Counted from the first letter of the stretch, positions 1 through 11,639 are shown. The stretch: DNA of 64,000 nt from Oncomelania hupensis (GCA_036898135.1 CM072511.1:42650103-42714102); one strand, 5' to 3'. Numbers and translations are program-made. Notes: generated by a model from the sequence alone, not told the origin.

Positions 1-1982
1 ACTTCGTCTCCAAGAGATTTGAGTAGTTCTCTCATGATTCGTGAAAACACCGCTCCTGCCGTCTTCAATCCGAACGGCATCACTAACCATTGAAACTGAC
101 CAGATGGGGTCGCGAACGCTGTTTTTGCTTTGTCATCAGCCTTCATAGGTACTTGCCAATAGCCTTTGCACAAATCCAATTTGCTGAAAGAATTGGCCTT
201 TCCCAGCTTGGCAAAGAGATGTTCGATGTCTGGCATGGGTTCTACATCAGATTGGGTGACTGCGTTCAACCGACGGAAATCCACGCAGAACCGCACACTG
301 CCATATTTCTTCTTCACAAGGACGATGGGAGCACTGTATGGAGAAGAAGCCGGCTCAATCACCCCCATTTTGAGCATGTCCTGGACTTCTGACTTAATGG
401 TCTCCACCTGTGAATGAGGCAAGGGAAACTGCCGCACCATCACAGGTTCACTTGTCGTCAAGGTGAGGCTGCACTCACCTATCGTGGTACGTAGGGGTAA
501 GTCAGACAACACATCCTTGAATTGCTGACAGTGTTCCTTCAACAAATCCTGGCGCTCGGGTGACAGGGATGGGTTGATGTTCACATCATCGGGACCTTCT
601 GTGGCTACCAGCGGGATCAAAGGAATACTTCTTGTAGTCTGCCTGACATCTTCTACGTCTGATAGATCTGAACTTTCCTCCTTAGCGATGACGGAGACCG
701 AAGCAGCCGTCGCCTTATCACCCTGACGTTCCAGGTACGCTTTCAGCAAGTTGGCGTGGAAGAGTTTCTCCTTGTTACCAAAGCGCAGACGGTAATCATT
801 GTCTCCGACTTTGGCCAGTACCTCGTAAGGACCTCTCCATGTCATCTCCAATTTGTTGTTCTTGTAGGGTAACAACAACAACACACGACTGCCGACAGCG
901 AAGGAACGGTGTCTTGCCTTCTTGTCAAAGTTCTGTTTGTAGCGTTTAGCTGACTGCTGCAGGTGGGTTCGCGCCAACTCGCAAGTTTCTTCTATCCTGT
1001 TCCGAAGGTCTACGACATACTCTGACGTGGAGCGTACTTCGGAATCTTCTTGTGCCTGAGTCCAAAGCTGTTTCAGAACTTGTATAGGTCCTCGCACTGA
1101 TCTTCCATACAAGAGTTTGAAGGGGGAAAATCCTAGGGACTCTTGTGGAACTTCCCTGTAGGCGAAGAGAACGGCTGACACATAGCGATCCCAGGTTTTT
1201 GGTTTCTCCTGGCACAACCTCTTCAGCATGCTCTTGAGGGTCTGATTGAACCTATCAACCAGCCCGTTAGCTTGGGCGTGGTACGGCGTAGTCGATATGC
1301 CCCGGACTGCGAGTAGTCTGTGTACTTCCTGCATGACGCTGCCGACGAACTGTGGTCCCTGGTCTGACAGTATTTCCCATGGAATCCCCACCCTCGACCA
1401 CATGTTCCACAAGGCTTCGGCTACGGTCTCTGCATCCATGCGCTTCAACGGGACAGCCTCTGGATATCGCGTGGCGAAGTCCACCATGACTAACAAGTAA
1501 CGGTAACCCCTGTCAGAAGCTGGAAAGATTGGGCCCACCAAATCGACACCTACTCTGTCAAATGGTTGTTCAATCAGCGGCATTCTTGACAATGGAACCT
1601 TCCTGACGGCACCCTTTGGAGTGGATCTTTGACACTTGTCGCATGACCTGCAATATCGGTTGATGTCTGAGCATATTCCAGGCCAGTACAAGCTTCTCTG
1701 AACACGGTCTTGAGTTTTGCGAGTTCCCAAGTGTCCCGCCATAGGAGTATCATGCGCTACTCGTAATACTTCTTCACGCAAGTTGCGAGGAACTACCACC
1801 TGATGGTAGCTGTCAGCTTTAGTGGTGTAAGAACGATACAAGATCCCCTTCTTCCAGAAGACCGTCATCCTTCCTCCTCCCTTGTACTCATGCGCAGGCT
1901 TGCCTACCATGGACCTGACTTTGGCGAGAGATGGGGTCGTCTTTTTGTGCCTGCTTGAGGACTTCAGGAGTGGCTGACACTG
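1..1982 (-). CDS. Pol of element 1: integrase then reverse transcriptase (partial)
   Basis: One frame is open from 1982 down to the window edge (about 660 codons, checked codon by codon for stops). In order it encodes an integrase zinc-binding region (CRSCDKC near 1640), a DDE integrase core (VGVDLVGP near 1545, LSDQGPQFVG near 1360, GLVDRFNQTL near 1250), a linker, and an RT fingers/palm region (RFCVDFRRLN near 280; DLCKGYW and MPFGL near 180-80). The acidic residue of the third catalytic position reads D (VDRF) where most relatives have E. The catalytic YxDD box, RNase H and 3' LTR lie beyond the edge. The start is unclear because the frame probably joins gag-protease upstream. Confidence 0.9.
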
Positions 1983-3523
1983 CTAGAGGTTTGGTGATCA
2001 CTAGTGGAGCTTCCCCGTCTCTTTCTTTCTGAGCCTGAGCCCGAGTAACCACCGAAACCCTTGCTGTGGGAAGAGAAAGACGATGAATCACACCCTTTTC
2101 GTCACACACGACTCCGCCTATGATGACAGGTTCTGGGACGTTGGCTGGGAAGACGACCACCCTTGCTTTCCCGGAATAGTATGGAGACTCCAGATGGATC
2201 AGCGCACCGGGGTAAGTCACTACCTCCCCGTTCACCATGACTACCTGACGCTAAGAGCCATCGTATTGATCTTCATGGACGAGGTGTTCTGCAACCAACA
2301 GACATTCCGCACCTGTGTCCCTCAGTCCTCTTGTTTCGACTTCGTTTACCTTGACCTGGCATCTAGTATGAAGCTGTTCTGGACCAGACAACTTTGCTCC
2401 GACAGGGTCCTGTAGACGAGCTACAGAAGCGCTTGCCTTGAGTTTGGGACAGTCTCTCCGAAGATGTGGCCCACCACAATGGAACCAACCACTCATCTGC
2501 TTGGGAGATCCCTTAAAGTCTGACACCTCAGAGGTTGAGTTACTGTGGCTGCCGCCTCTTCCACGATTCTTTTCCCCAGGTGCTTGCTTCGGTGGAAGAG
2601 TCGGTCTGTAGGTGGTCTGCCGAGCTTCCACGTACACCTCAGCGATCTTCGCAGCCTCTGTGACGTTCTTGGGTACCCTCTCACGTACATGAGTCGCAAT
2701 TTCCGGTGTCATCGAGTTGAGTAGCTGCTCCAACAAGATCAAGTCTCTCAGATCCTCAAACTTTTCATCCTTCTCACTCAAGGACATCCAGCGTTTCAAC
2801 CACAATTCTAGTCGAACGGCAAACTGAGGAAAATACTCATCTTTTGCTTTCTTAGAGGTCCTCAACTTGAGCCTGTACGTCTCAGCTGTCAGTTGAAATC
2901 TTGCTAGCAACGCGTTCTTAAGTTCATCGTAGTCAGAGAGTGCCACCTCAGGTTTGAGCCTATCCAAGACTTCTCTAGCCTTACCCTGAAGCCTAGTGGA
3001 CAATCTAATGGCCCAAGTATCCTTGCTCCACTTCATGACAGTCGCCAGCCGCTCGAACTGAGTCAAATACAAGTCTAGATCTTCCTTCTCATCATAAGGC
3101 GGGAGACTTATCTTGGCTGGCTGAAACAAATCTTCAGATTTCTTTGCAGACTGACGAACTTGACTTGACAAAAGATCCAGAAGTTGAGCTTTTTTGGCCT
3201 TATCTACTTCTTCTCTCCTTTCCCTTTCCTCTCTTTCCCTCTCTTGGTCCCTCCTCTCAAGCTCGTCTCTCCGCATTATGAACTCAAGCATGTCCCTAAC
3301 ACTAAGTTCTTCCGCGGATTCCTGTTTCAACTCCCTGACGTCAGTCTTGTCAGAACCGCCTCCAGACGCAAGTAGACGCCATGTTCGGTAACCGTAACGC
3401 CAGCTGTGGACCTGCAGCCGCGGCGTCCACCTCGCCAAGCTGTCTGTTCACGCTCTGGTCGCGTCCCCGCAACGTGGTGGTCCGACTTCTGGTGTTGTGG
3501 GCTGGAGTCTCGTCGTCGCTCAT
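1888..3523 (-). pseudogene. Gag-protease of element 1, broken
   Basis: Gag with a charged N-terminal coiled coil, a capsid-like region (2650-3130), a zinc knuckle near 2480 and the start of an aspartic protease (DTGAE near 2310). The first ATG that fits is at 3523 (MSDDETPAHNT), in a different frame from the main gag frame, so a frame change lies between about 3350 and 3440. A TAG at 2251-2253 falls in frame inside the protease, and the frame resumes through to 1888. A further one-base shift near 1935 is needed to enter the pol frame. The zinc knuckle reads WFHC at its start, so its first cysteine is missing. These breaks suggest a dead copy. Confidence 0.85.
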
Positions 3524-3780
3524 CACTTGAACCAAGAAAGCATTGTAAGCAATACGAGAGCTAATTACTTGGCGGTAACCCTCTGAGTCTCGAACATCGA
3601 AGTAAAGGCGACTAACCTCCCTTTGCACGAACTCCCACCCGTGCACCCAAGCTCCCACCAACCGCCCCAACTCGGTCTAACACCAACGTAACATCTAGTC
3701 AGCCGCCCTCACAGTACAAACGACATAACTGGACTGAGCCTCGTGAAATTAGAAGAACGAATTAGTTACCTAACCCACTG

Positions 3781-3798
3781 ATTCCGGACGAGCCCCCA
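3781..3798 (-). other. Primer binding site of element 1, tRNA-Pro type
   Basis: On the minus strand, two bases after the 5' LTR end, the sequence reads TGGGGGCTCGTCCGGAAT. This differs at one base from the tRNA-Pro primer site known from murine leukaemia virus. Position and TGG start fit a retroelement primer site. Confidence 0.75.
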
Positions 3799-3799
3799 T

Positions 3800-5325
3800 T
3801 GTCACATTGAAAAGCTAAGACAGAATGATCATAGAGGCAGAAGACAGACAGAATAAGAATAAAGATTCCCTTAAAGTCTAACTAATAGACAAGCCAGTCC
3901 AGTGTACGATTAACAAGAATTTATTAAATCTAAAACAAATAAACAATAATCACCCACTAGCTAATACCTGCCGCCTAAATTCAATCCCTTCCCCTACTCC
4001 TCCACTCCCCTTTTAACTATCCCCTACCCAGAACTGTAATAAACAACAATGAAGTTTAGGACGAGTCACCAAATATAAAACGTATCACATCACACAAGAC
4101 AACGGTTCTCATCCTCGAGAACAGCTAGTGTACAGAGTCAAGGGACCAATGTAGGATCCAACACAGTTCGGGTTGCGCTATGCCCAGTGGGTAATTTCCG
4201 TCATTACGTATAGCACTTAACTTATAGGGTTGGTTCGAGTCCTCAAATCGCCGCCGCGGAACGCGCGGTAGTTAACGCAGGACGTCCTCACTTGCGCAGC
4301 GTCGCCTCGATCGACTGATGATTGACGACGTCGATGCGATCCGGCACGGCCTAACCCTTGGATCGGATCGAGTGGTATCAGTTGAGCTTAATCTGATCTG
4401 GCACGGCCTAGCCCTTAGATCAGATCAATGGGATGGTTTTAGATGGGCGCCTCCTTACATCTTCAGCAGTTGCACCAAGGATCCAGTTGTCTCCCCGACA
4501 ACCCATACATCAGCGTCACCTCCAAAGAATAAAACAGGGAAGCCTACACGGCCAAGTTAATGCAAAGTAAGGATGAACTCAAAAATTAGTCCCAACCTTC
4601 GACTGTGTAGAATTTACCCAACCAGGCTTACAGAAACACTACTCAATGCAACATTATATACAGTTAGGCAAAAGCAAACATCAACAATTTTACTCAAGTT
4701 TTACTCAAATTATCCTACAACCGTCTGGAAAAAATGTAACAATAACAACCACACAAGCCCACCATGATAAGGTGTATACATCTATTTACAAATGAAAAGA
4801 AAAAGCTGCAGCATAAAACCCATCTGCCCTCTACCAACCCCCCCCCCCCCCCTCTACCCAAAACTAAGCAAGACAACACAAAGACAGAAAAAATAAAGAC
4901 AAGCACAATACAACAGATAATGGATGGTTCTTCCTCCATTACCTCCTCTGAGACTCAAGACAGGCACCTAGACTAGGAAAACCTCTCCTACGCAAGCCTC
5001 CTCATTTCACACTTGCTAGGATAGACACTGATCGCCAAAGATCAGAACTCGGAAAAAGACTAAGTCTTTCTTCTTCGAAATTTCAAATACCACTCCTCTA
5101 CGAATTTTCCGCTGAACCCAGAAAACAGTAGAAAAATATAAAACAACCGTTCACACACTCCGTCTCAGGTCAGAGTACACAGCGCTTGCTGCCCGTTTCG
5201 CACGCATTAGAAAAGAAATTCCATCAACAACAAAACAACTCAGATACAAACACCAACAATTGACTGTGTGAAGGAAAAGCCTAATCAGAGAAAATGTTTC
5301 GGCTATAACCACAATAATTGTGACA
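3800..5325 (-). repeat. 5' LTR of element 1
   Basis: On the minus strand it starts TGTCACAATTATTG and ends TCAATGTGACA, directly before the primer site. The right boundary is supported by the RTE LINE sequence that starts at 5326. No coding potential is recognised. It contains a short imperfect duplication (about 4337-4371 and 4395-4430, GGCACGGCCTA in both) and a poly-C run near 4840. The second LTR is outside the window, so the length (1526 bp) rests on terminal motifs only. Confidence 0.7.
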
Positions 5326-5421
5326 TCTACGAACACGTGATAAAGATGTTGTTGGTGCTGTAGGTATTTCCCGCAGATTATTCTGAGGTAGAAAATCTGT
5401 TCAGTGGTAATTCGCCCTGCC
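5326..5421 (-). mobile_element. RTE LINE fragment (copy 4)
   Basis: About 96 bp matching the RT-coding part of the RTE LINE at 7335-7430 (shared GTTGGTGCTGTAGGTATTT and GATTATTCTGAGG). Element 1 was inserted into it, so more of this LINE should lie left of the window. At 5421 it abuts the 3' end of the Harbinger transposase gene. Confidence 0.7.
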
Positions 5422-5877
5422 TTTCACTTAATGTTCTAATACAAGTACTCTTCCAAGGCAAGCCCAAAATAGAGAGAAGTATGGTTTCCATTTACACAGG
5501 TATGACAGTTCGTCAGAAGAACAGCAGTGACATAGAGTTTGCCAATTGGTGATTTGAACAATCTCAGGTTTCTGGTCCTGATTTGGCTCGGAAGAGTCCG
5601 CTGGACCTAAAGCAATAACCATGTAATGTAATGTAATCTCAGGTTTTTTATTATAGTCCATGAAGGCCCAAAGTGTGACAACTTTTCCAAATCCCCATTC
5701 CACTGCCATGCGCACAGTACTCATGGACTGGTTGAAATTTGTTTTCAGGGGTGTGAGATTGGCTCCACGAAATGGCCGTTGGAGGTGAAGCCTCAAGAGA
5801 TACGCGGAGTCCCCATACAGGCACTGAGGACTGCCATCTGCAGCGTTGTATGTGGCCTGGAGGTGGTTTAGAATCCC
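5422..5877 (-). pseudogene. HARBI1-like: PIF/Harbinger transposase A, C-terminal part
   Basis: This continues the DDE_4-family transposase interrupted at 9577. After the duplicated target site it reads through YGDSAYLL near 5810 and the glutamate-containing MAVEWGFGK near 5700, typical of the last catalytic position of HARBI1-type nucleases. The C-terminal tail is diverged. The RTE LINE separates it from the rest of exon 2, with GTTTAGAATCCC present at both 5866-5877 and 9577-9588. The family catalyses cut-and-paste transposition together with a Myb/SANT- or MADF-like partner. Confidence 0.8.
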
Positions 5878-6025
5878 TATCCTATCCTATCCTGTCACCC
5901 GGAGATCGTAGGGGCACCACAGATGATCGTTTAACCAGTATACTCCATCTTTTTCTCTCCTCAGCAGCCCTGATGGCTTCGCTCAGTGTCAACCCAGTCC
6001 ATTCTCGAATGCTGTTCTCCCACCT

Positions 6026-6803
6026 CTATTTCGGTCTCCCTCTTCTTCTACCTCCTTGCACTGTGCCTTGCAGAATGGTCTTTGCAAGGCCTGATGATCT
6101 GATGACGTTGCCATACCATCGGAGTTTCCGTTTCTTCACCACTGTGAGCAGGTCATCGTGTTGTCCAATGGCTTGTGTGATGGTTTGTCGGACTTCGTCG
6201 TTGGTGATGTGTTGGGTATAGGAAATGCCCAGAAGTCTTCGGTAGCACCTCATCTCCATGTTTGGTATTCTTCGCTGTAGATCTGCTTGAGAATCCATGC
6301 TTCGCAAGCTTATAGGAAGATAAAGATGACAAGGGAGCGCAGCAGTCTTACTTTGGAATGTAGACTGATGGTCCTGTCTTTTCAAATGGGCTTCAACCAT
6401 GTCAGGGCAACAGTTGTTTGTGCGATCCTGGAGAGGACTTCCTGTCGGGACCCATTGTCTGACACAATGGCTCCCAAATATTTGAAGCTATGCACTGTGC
6501 TGAGGGATTGGCCTTGGATTTGATGTCCGTGTTGATGCCATTGGTGTTGTTGGTCATCATTTTGGTCTTCTCTGCACTTATTTCCATTCCATAATCTCTG
6601 GAGGTGGTGTCAAGCCTCTGTACCAGCTGTTCAAGTTCTTGTTCCTCTCCAGCCAATCCATCAATGTCATCTGCAAAACGAAGATTGGAGATTGCTCTAC
6701 CGCCTATGCTGATTGTGCCTTCGTGATCTGCAAGAGCATCTGACATGATGCGCTCTAGGAAGATGTTGAAGAGTGTTGGAGAGAGTAGGCATCCTTGACG
6801 CAC
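6026..6803 (-). pseudogene. RTE LINE RT, C-terminal half
   Basis: Carries RT motifs RQGCLLSP and the catalytic FADDID (near 6670), then a C-terminal tail with KRKLRWYGNV and a basic stretch. A frame change lies near 6400. The N-terminal half of the RT continues at 7193 beyond the inserted SINE. Confidence 0.85.
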
Positions 6804-6835
6804 ACAGATTGTTGTTCTGAACCAGCTCCCGATGA

Positions 6836-7192
6836 TGCCGTTATTTTATTTGTTTAATTTTATTTTATTTACCTTATTGTCCATTTTTTCATAGGCATGA
6901 TAGGGAAATTCTGGGCCGCCTCCCCTGGGGAAAGCATAGTCGCAGCCTGTGGCGCGCCCAAACCCAACCTACCTAGCATTTGTTGAAATTTTGAAATTTT
7001 GCTGGGGGAGCAAACCGGAGTACCCAGAGAAAACCCCCTAGACGTTGCCCGAGTTGAAAGTAAATAATATTCGGAGAAACATAACGCCCAGATGCTGGAT
7101 CGAACCCACACCTGTCAGGCGCCATTGGTTTCTGGCCTGTGGACAAGGCAAGTTAGTCCCGCCTTAGCCCACTTGGCCACAACACTCGCGTG
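6836..7192 (-). mobile_element. tRNA-derived SINE inside RTE copy 1
   Basis: On the minus strand the right end has a tRNA-like head: A-box GGCCAAGTGGGCTAAGGCG near 7170 and B-box GGTTCGATCC near 7100, close to a Ser/Leu-type tRNA. The body contains the widespread SINE motif GTACTCCGGTTTGCTCC near 7010, and an AT-rich tail ends near 6840. The LINE paralogue at 49280-49300 lacks this segment, which confirms the insertion. A 13-bp tandem GGAGGACTGCACT sits at the right junction. Confidence 0.85.
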
Positions 7193-8048
7193 GAGGACTG
7201 CACTGGAGGACTGCACTGGTAGCCTTGTCATACAGGCTTTTGATGACTTCAATAATTTTAGGGCTGATGTTGTACACTTTCATTGTTGCCCATAGAGCTG
7301 CATTCCAGACTCGGTCAAACGCCTTCTTCAAGTCTATGAACACATGATATAGATTTTGTTGGTGCTGTAGGTATTTCTCACAGATTATTCTGAGGTTGAA
7401 AATCTGTTCACTGGTACTTCGACCTGCCCTGAATCCTGCTTGCTCTTCAGCTACGATTTGTTCAGCTTGGGGTTTCAACCTGTTGAGTATTATTTTCAGG
7501 AGAACCTTGCTGGGATGGCAGATGAGGCTGGTGGTGCGGTAATTTTCACACTCCTGAAGGTTACCTTTTTTGGGAAGAGTGATGACAAGCGATTGGGTCC
7601 ATGGTGTAGTCCACTCCCCACTCTGCCAGATCTTGTTACAGATAATGGTGAGGGCATCAATCATCGCTTTTCCTCCTGTTTGTAGCAGTTCCGCGGGTAT
7701 GTTGTCCACTCCCGCTGACTTCCCTTTCTTTAGCGATTGCACTGCTGCCTCAACTTCTTCCCGGAGAATTGGGAGGATTTCTTCTTCTTCTCTGTTCTCG
7801 GGACATGCTAGAACTGATGGGTCTCCATTTGGTGTATGGTTGTAAAGGTCAGAGCAGTACTCTGTCCATCTGTCCAAGACTTCTTGTTCTTCTGTAAGGC
7901 ATATGCCAGACTTGCTTTGGATTTTAAGCTGTTTAACACTTGTCAGCCGCTTCACAGTCTGGTAGGCCTTCTTGCTGTTGTTCTTGTTCAGACTGTTCTC
8001 TATTTCCTGGCACTGATCTTCTATCCAGTTCTCCTTTGCTGTGCTCAT
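7193..8048 (-). pseudogene. RTE LINE RT, N-terminal half
   Basis: Encodes the RT N-terminal motifs KGKSAGVDNIPAELL near 7710, LPKKGNLQECENYR near 7550, AGFRAGRSTSEQIF near 7430 and motif A FIDLKKAFDRVW near 7320. It breaks off where the SINE entered. Catalytic motif C lies beyond the SINE at about 6670. Confidence 0.85.
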
Positions 8049-8085
8049 GCCTTTTCGGATGTCATTGTTGATTGTTCGGTAGTCA

Positions 8086-9502
8086 TCAGCTCCCTGTGAG
8101 GTGGTCTTTTTCTTTCTTTTTTATCTCTCCTCGTTTATCACACAGATCCAAAAGTTCAAGTGTGATCCACAGCTTCTTCTTTGGTTGGTGCTTGCCAAGG
8201 ATCTCAGTGGCGGCATCTGTCACAGCTGAGTTGAAGGTGGTGGTCATGGTGTTGACATCTACTTCACCAGGCCCCAAAATGAGCAGTGGTGCAAATTTCC
8301 CTCCAATTGTGGCCTGAAATAGTTCTGCCACCTCCGGGTCTTGCAGTTTGTCCAGGTCGAACTTCAGTCTAGTGCACTTTGCTGTATTTACTCTCTTCAA
8401 GTGGAGCCGGAAAGACATCATCACGAGATCGTGGTCACTTCCGATGTCTGCTCCTGGAAAAGTGTGTGTCCTGCCAATGTTGATGCTTGATCTGAAGCGT
8501 TTCTTGACCATGATGTAGTCGATCTGGTTGTGATGCTCCCCGCCTGGACTGTGCCATGTCCATCGTCTGGAGTTTGTGTGGAGACCAAGCGTGTTTGCCA
8601 GTACCAGATTGTTGTATCTGGCAAACTCCAAGAGTCTCAGACGGTGACCCCTGTCATTTGTCTCATTTTTTGCAGTGGGGTCCACATGTGTCTCCCCAGT
8701 TGTGGTGCGCATCTTGGTCAACCTTGGCATTCCAGTCGCTTTGCACTATGACTATGTCCTTCTTCGGCACTTGGTCAAGGACAGCCTGTAGATTTTCATA
8801 AAAATCCTCCACTTCGCTGTCGTCATAGTCTGATGTTGGGGCATAGGCCTGGATGATTGTGATGTTGAAAGGGGCTGCTCTCAGACGGATGGTAATGAGT
8901 CTACTGGAGACTGGGCGGCAACCCATGACAGTGGCTAGAATGTTCTTATGGGCCAAGATTTTAACGCCGTGTTTGTGCCTGTCATCTCTACCGCTGATAT
9001 ATAGCTTGTGGCCTTTGTCGGTCGATGTTTCACCTAGGCCTTTCCAGCGCAGTTCGCTAATACCTGGAACGTTCCATCGATAGTGGTCCAGCTCGTGGGC
9101 CAGTTCTTCTAATTTCCCTTCCGCAGTTAGGGTCCTGACATTCCAGGTTCCTATGACGATGTTGTTTCTCGTGCGGATCTTGCTAATTTGTCCATCAGTA
9201 GAATATTTATCACCTCCATCCTGGTGGCCAACGGAAGGCGCGGTCCTTGTGCCGGGCGACGACCGATCCGGTATGGAATTAGTGGATAGCTTCATCATGT
9301 TGTGTGTCTTGGGCAAAAAAAGACCTGGCGGTGCCCAATCCTCTCCAGGCTGTTGGCCACAGCCGAAATCCACGAATACAGTGTGGCTCGCCTTGACCCT
9401 GAGCACGTGGTCGTTGAACCTGTAGTAACGTGAGGTTCCTCCGCCCTGGCCGGTGACTTCTGTGTAGAAGACTTTCGCCCACTGATGCCGTGCTAACATC
9501 AC
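8086..9502 (-). pseudogene. RTE LINE endonuclease region
   Basis: An APE-type endonuclease that nicks target DNA for target-primed reverse transcription. Motifs visible: GTWNVRTL near 9140, ISELRWKG, AYAPTSDYDDSEVEDFYE near 8820, WNAKV near 8730, NQIDYIM near 8520 and GSDHDLVMMS near 8430. Two frames overlap at 8663-8730, so at least one frameshift breaks the domain. The aspartate before WNAKV reads QSD rather than the commoner GD. Confidence 0.85.
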
Positions 9503-9576
9503 CCCTGTTAGTCGCCTCTTACGACACGCCGGGAAACGTTGGGTCTATTCTATTTAATGCCCGAACCCACAGAGCA

Positions 9577-10011
9577 GTTTAGAATCCCACTCCGATTCAA
9601 AAGATATGCATCATGGCGTCTGCCAGGCATGGGCCCAAACAAGTTGGCAATGAGCCCATTTGGGATCACAACAGACTGGAACTTGATTCCATGAATGCGC
9701 TTGTGACCACTGTAGACCTCCCTTTGAAGATTGCCAGGTTTGCACATTCCAAGGATGGTGCCGTCTATGAAGCTCCAACAATTTTGAAGGGGTGCACCTG
9801 CTGCATGGATTGCAGCACAGTATTCCACCACCTTTGCCTGTCTCAACCATGGGTGATCCCAGTCGGTCAATCGATTACTAAAGTTATTAAAAATATGATC
9901 AATGCCAAGTAAACAACATTCTTTTTGGGGGGCGTTTAAAAACGTCTTCCATGTCGGTGTACCGGCATGGGTGGGACAGGTGTTTTAGGACGATGCAGAA
10001 TACTTCAACCC
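9577..10011 (-). pseudogene. HARBI1-like: PIF/Harbinger transposase A, exon 2, first part
   Basis: The exon starts after a pyrimidine-rich acceptor (TTTTTCCTCCACAG, ending 10012) and encodes FCIVLKHLSHPCR, then RLTDWDHPWL, the first catalytic aspartate in SFIDGTILGMC (near 9765) and YSGHKRIHGIKFQS, followed by FGPMPGRRHDAY (near 9630). A frame change lies in the G/C run near 9935. The RTE LINE interrupts the exon at 9577. Confidence 0.85.
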
Positions 10012-10683
10012 CTGTGGAGGAAAAACAAACATACAGAAAGGTGAAAACAAAGTCAGACAATATTCACAGCAAACCTCTACTAAAAATAGAATTTAACCCA
10101 AAATAGCCGAATATACGTTGGAAAGCTTTGGTGAACACCTTTTGCACAATGCAGAGCGATTTAGTTTGCATGTATCAGCCTGTAGAGAATTTTCTTTAAG
10201 CCTAGTATAGTGTATCCTCACTGCAATTTCAGAATCCGAGCTCTGCTGCAAGGTTGCAAACGACCTGGCTTACCGTTTTATAATTTGTCATGGCTTACTT
10301 GATACTCTCTGACTTTTCAATATTACATAATTATGTGCCTATAGACTGTACACACATGGACAGTTTTTAAAATATGTGAAGGGATACATGCAGCAATACA
10401 AATATATAGCATATCAGGGCTGTGCCAGAACGTTTTAAGGGAGGGGGAAGGGGGGGGGGGTTACAATTCAGGCTGGGGAACAGTCCAAAGCAAAACTGTC
10501 TTAAATCCCGCCGGGGTCCAAGGGCCGCCGTAAGGCCCGTGGTGAGGTCCAGGGGCGAAGCCCCGGTGGGGGGATCTGAACGTTTCATAGCATGTGAAAC
10601 CCAAAAAGAATGCTTTTTATGAGCGATAAACGTGGATGTTTTTCATAATATTCATCATGTGTTCATAAGGACAGTATCATTAG

Positions 10684-10883
10684 TAGTAGTATAAGTAGTA
10701 GTAGTAGTACGACTAATAATCACACATACACAAAGAAGCAAATCACTATATGGCTAAAACATGGCTTGAAAAAAACTGAATAGAATAAAGAATGAATGAA
10801 TGAATGAATGAATGAATTATAAAGCGCGTAAATATCTCCACGCCGACGGGCATGATCGCAGCGCTGGTGGGAGGGAGGTGGAT

Positions 10884-10934
<51 letters not shown>

Positions 10935-10940
10935 CAGTGG
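10684..10940. repeat. TAG, GAAT and CA microsatellites
   Basis: A TAG-type run (10684-10710), a GAAT run (about 10790-10818) and an interrupted CA run (10887-10936). Open frames here are low-complexity and not genes. Confidence 0.95.
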
Positions 10941-11336
10941 CGGGAAGGGTGCATACATCATAACTTAACATTTTAACTTCTTTACTATATCGCTCAACAC
11001 ATTCTAGCAGGCAGACCAGTCAATTAACATTTAATAAAGAACTTCGTTTCATTTTCTTAGCTGGTGGCCATTTCTCAATACCTGTGATAAGCCTTCTGAA
11101 TTGTTTTATCTATTTACAGTAGCCCAAGTCTAACCAGACCAAACTAATTTTTGTTCCTTGGCAACAATTAACCTCCGTACTTGAATTCTTTATAATTATA
11201 ATATAAATATTTTATTTTTAAATTTTAAACATTACTTCCTTTTTAAAAGTTATTTTATTTAATGATAGAAAAAAGCTAAAGGAATGATAATATAAAAATA
11301 GAAAGATTATAGCCCTGAAGATGAAAAAAAGGTCCC

Positions 11337-11502
11337 ACTAGCCTTTGGCTAGTAACTTAAAAATTTTACTAGCCAAACTAAAAATTTTACTAGCCAAACT
11401 AAAAAAAAGTTCATTTTAGCGCACTTGCATTTGGCGACTAAAGTTTTTTTTTTAGTCGCCAATTTTTTTTTTCACTAGCCATGGCGACTAAATTAGTCGC
11501 CA
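11337..11502. repeat. Three hairpin-forming inverted repeats sharing one motif
   Basis: 11337-11353 (ACTAGCC/GGCTAGT, 3-base loop), 11433-11460 (GGCGACTAAA with its complement across a T run) and 11482-11502 (TGGCGACTAA/TTAGTCGCCA around one base). Between them TTACTAGCCAAACTAAA occurs twice. The motif is repeated in both orientations, probably an internal part of the hAT-like element. Confidence 0.85.
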
Positions 11503-11514
11503 TTTTCAGGCCTG

Positions 11515-11517
11515 AAT

Positions 11518-11584
<67 letters not shown>

Positions 11585-11599
11585 GTAATAGTAGTAGTA

Positions 11600-11639
<40 letters not shown>

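Larger units (their letters stand above)
1..5325 (-). mobile_element. Element 1: Gmr1-like Ty3/Gypsy retrotransposon, 3' part cut by window edge
   Basis: Read on the minus strand, this holds a 5' LTR (3800-5325), a primer site (3781-3798), a leader, gag-protease, and then integrase followed by reverse transcriptase, which runs off at position 1. Integrase ahead of RT is the arrangement known for the Gmr1-like branch of Ty3/Gypsy. The right edge is fixed by an RTE LINE fragment that begins at the presumed 5-bp target copy TCTAC (5326-5330). The other copy and the 3' LTR lie outside the window. Gag-protease carries a stop and frame changes, so this copy is probably not autonomous. Confidence 0.9.
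5878..9576 (-). mobile_element. RTE-clade LINE copy 1, nearly full length, split by a SINE
   Basis: A minus-strand non-LTR retrotransposon with apurinic endonuclease then RT and a short pentanucleotide 3' tail (AGGAT repeated, 5878-5892 on the complementary strand). The 5' region contains the motif TAAGAGGCGACTAA near 9515. It is bounded by a perfect 12-bp target duplication (5866-5877 and 9577-9588) inside a Harbinger transposase gene. Coding frames shift several times, so it is inactive. Resemblance to BovB/RTE proteins (PFNIT, WNAKV, NQIDYI, GSDHDL) places the clade. Confidence 0.9.

Noticed and set aside
90..1500. Plus-strand ORFs at 90-417 and 1246-1500
   Set aside because: They are antisense shadows of the integrase-RT frame of element 1.
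1888..1982. Programmed frameshift between gag-protease and pol in element 1
   Set aside because: The shift occurs in a C-rich run where element 2 reads the homologous linker in one frame; there is no slippery site plus structure visible. A one-base indel is simpler.
6835..7200. A host intron or exon within the RTE LINE
   Set aside because: The segment has a tRNA-like head and SINE motifs and is absent from the paralogue at 49280.
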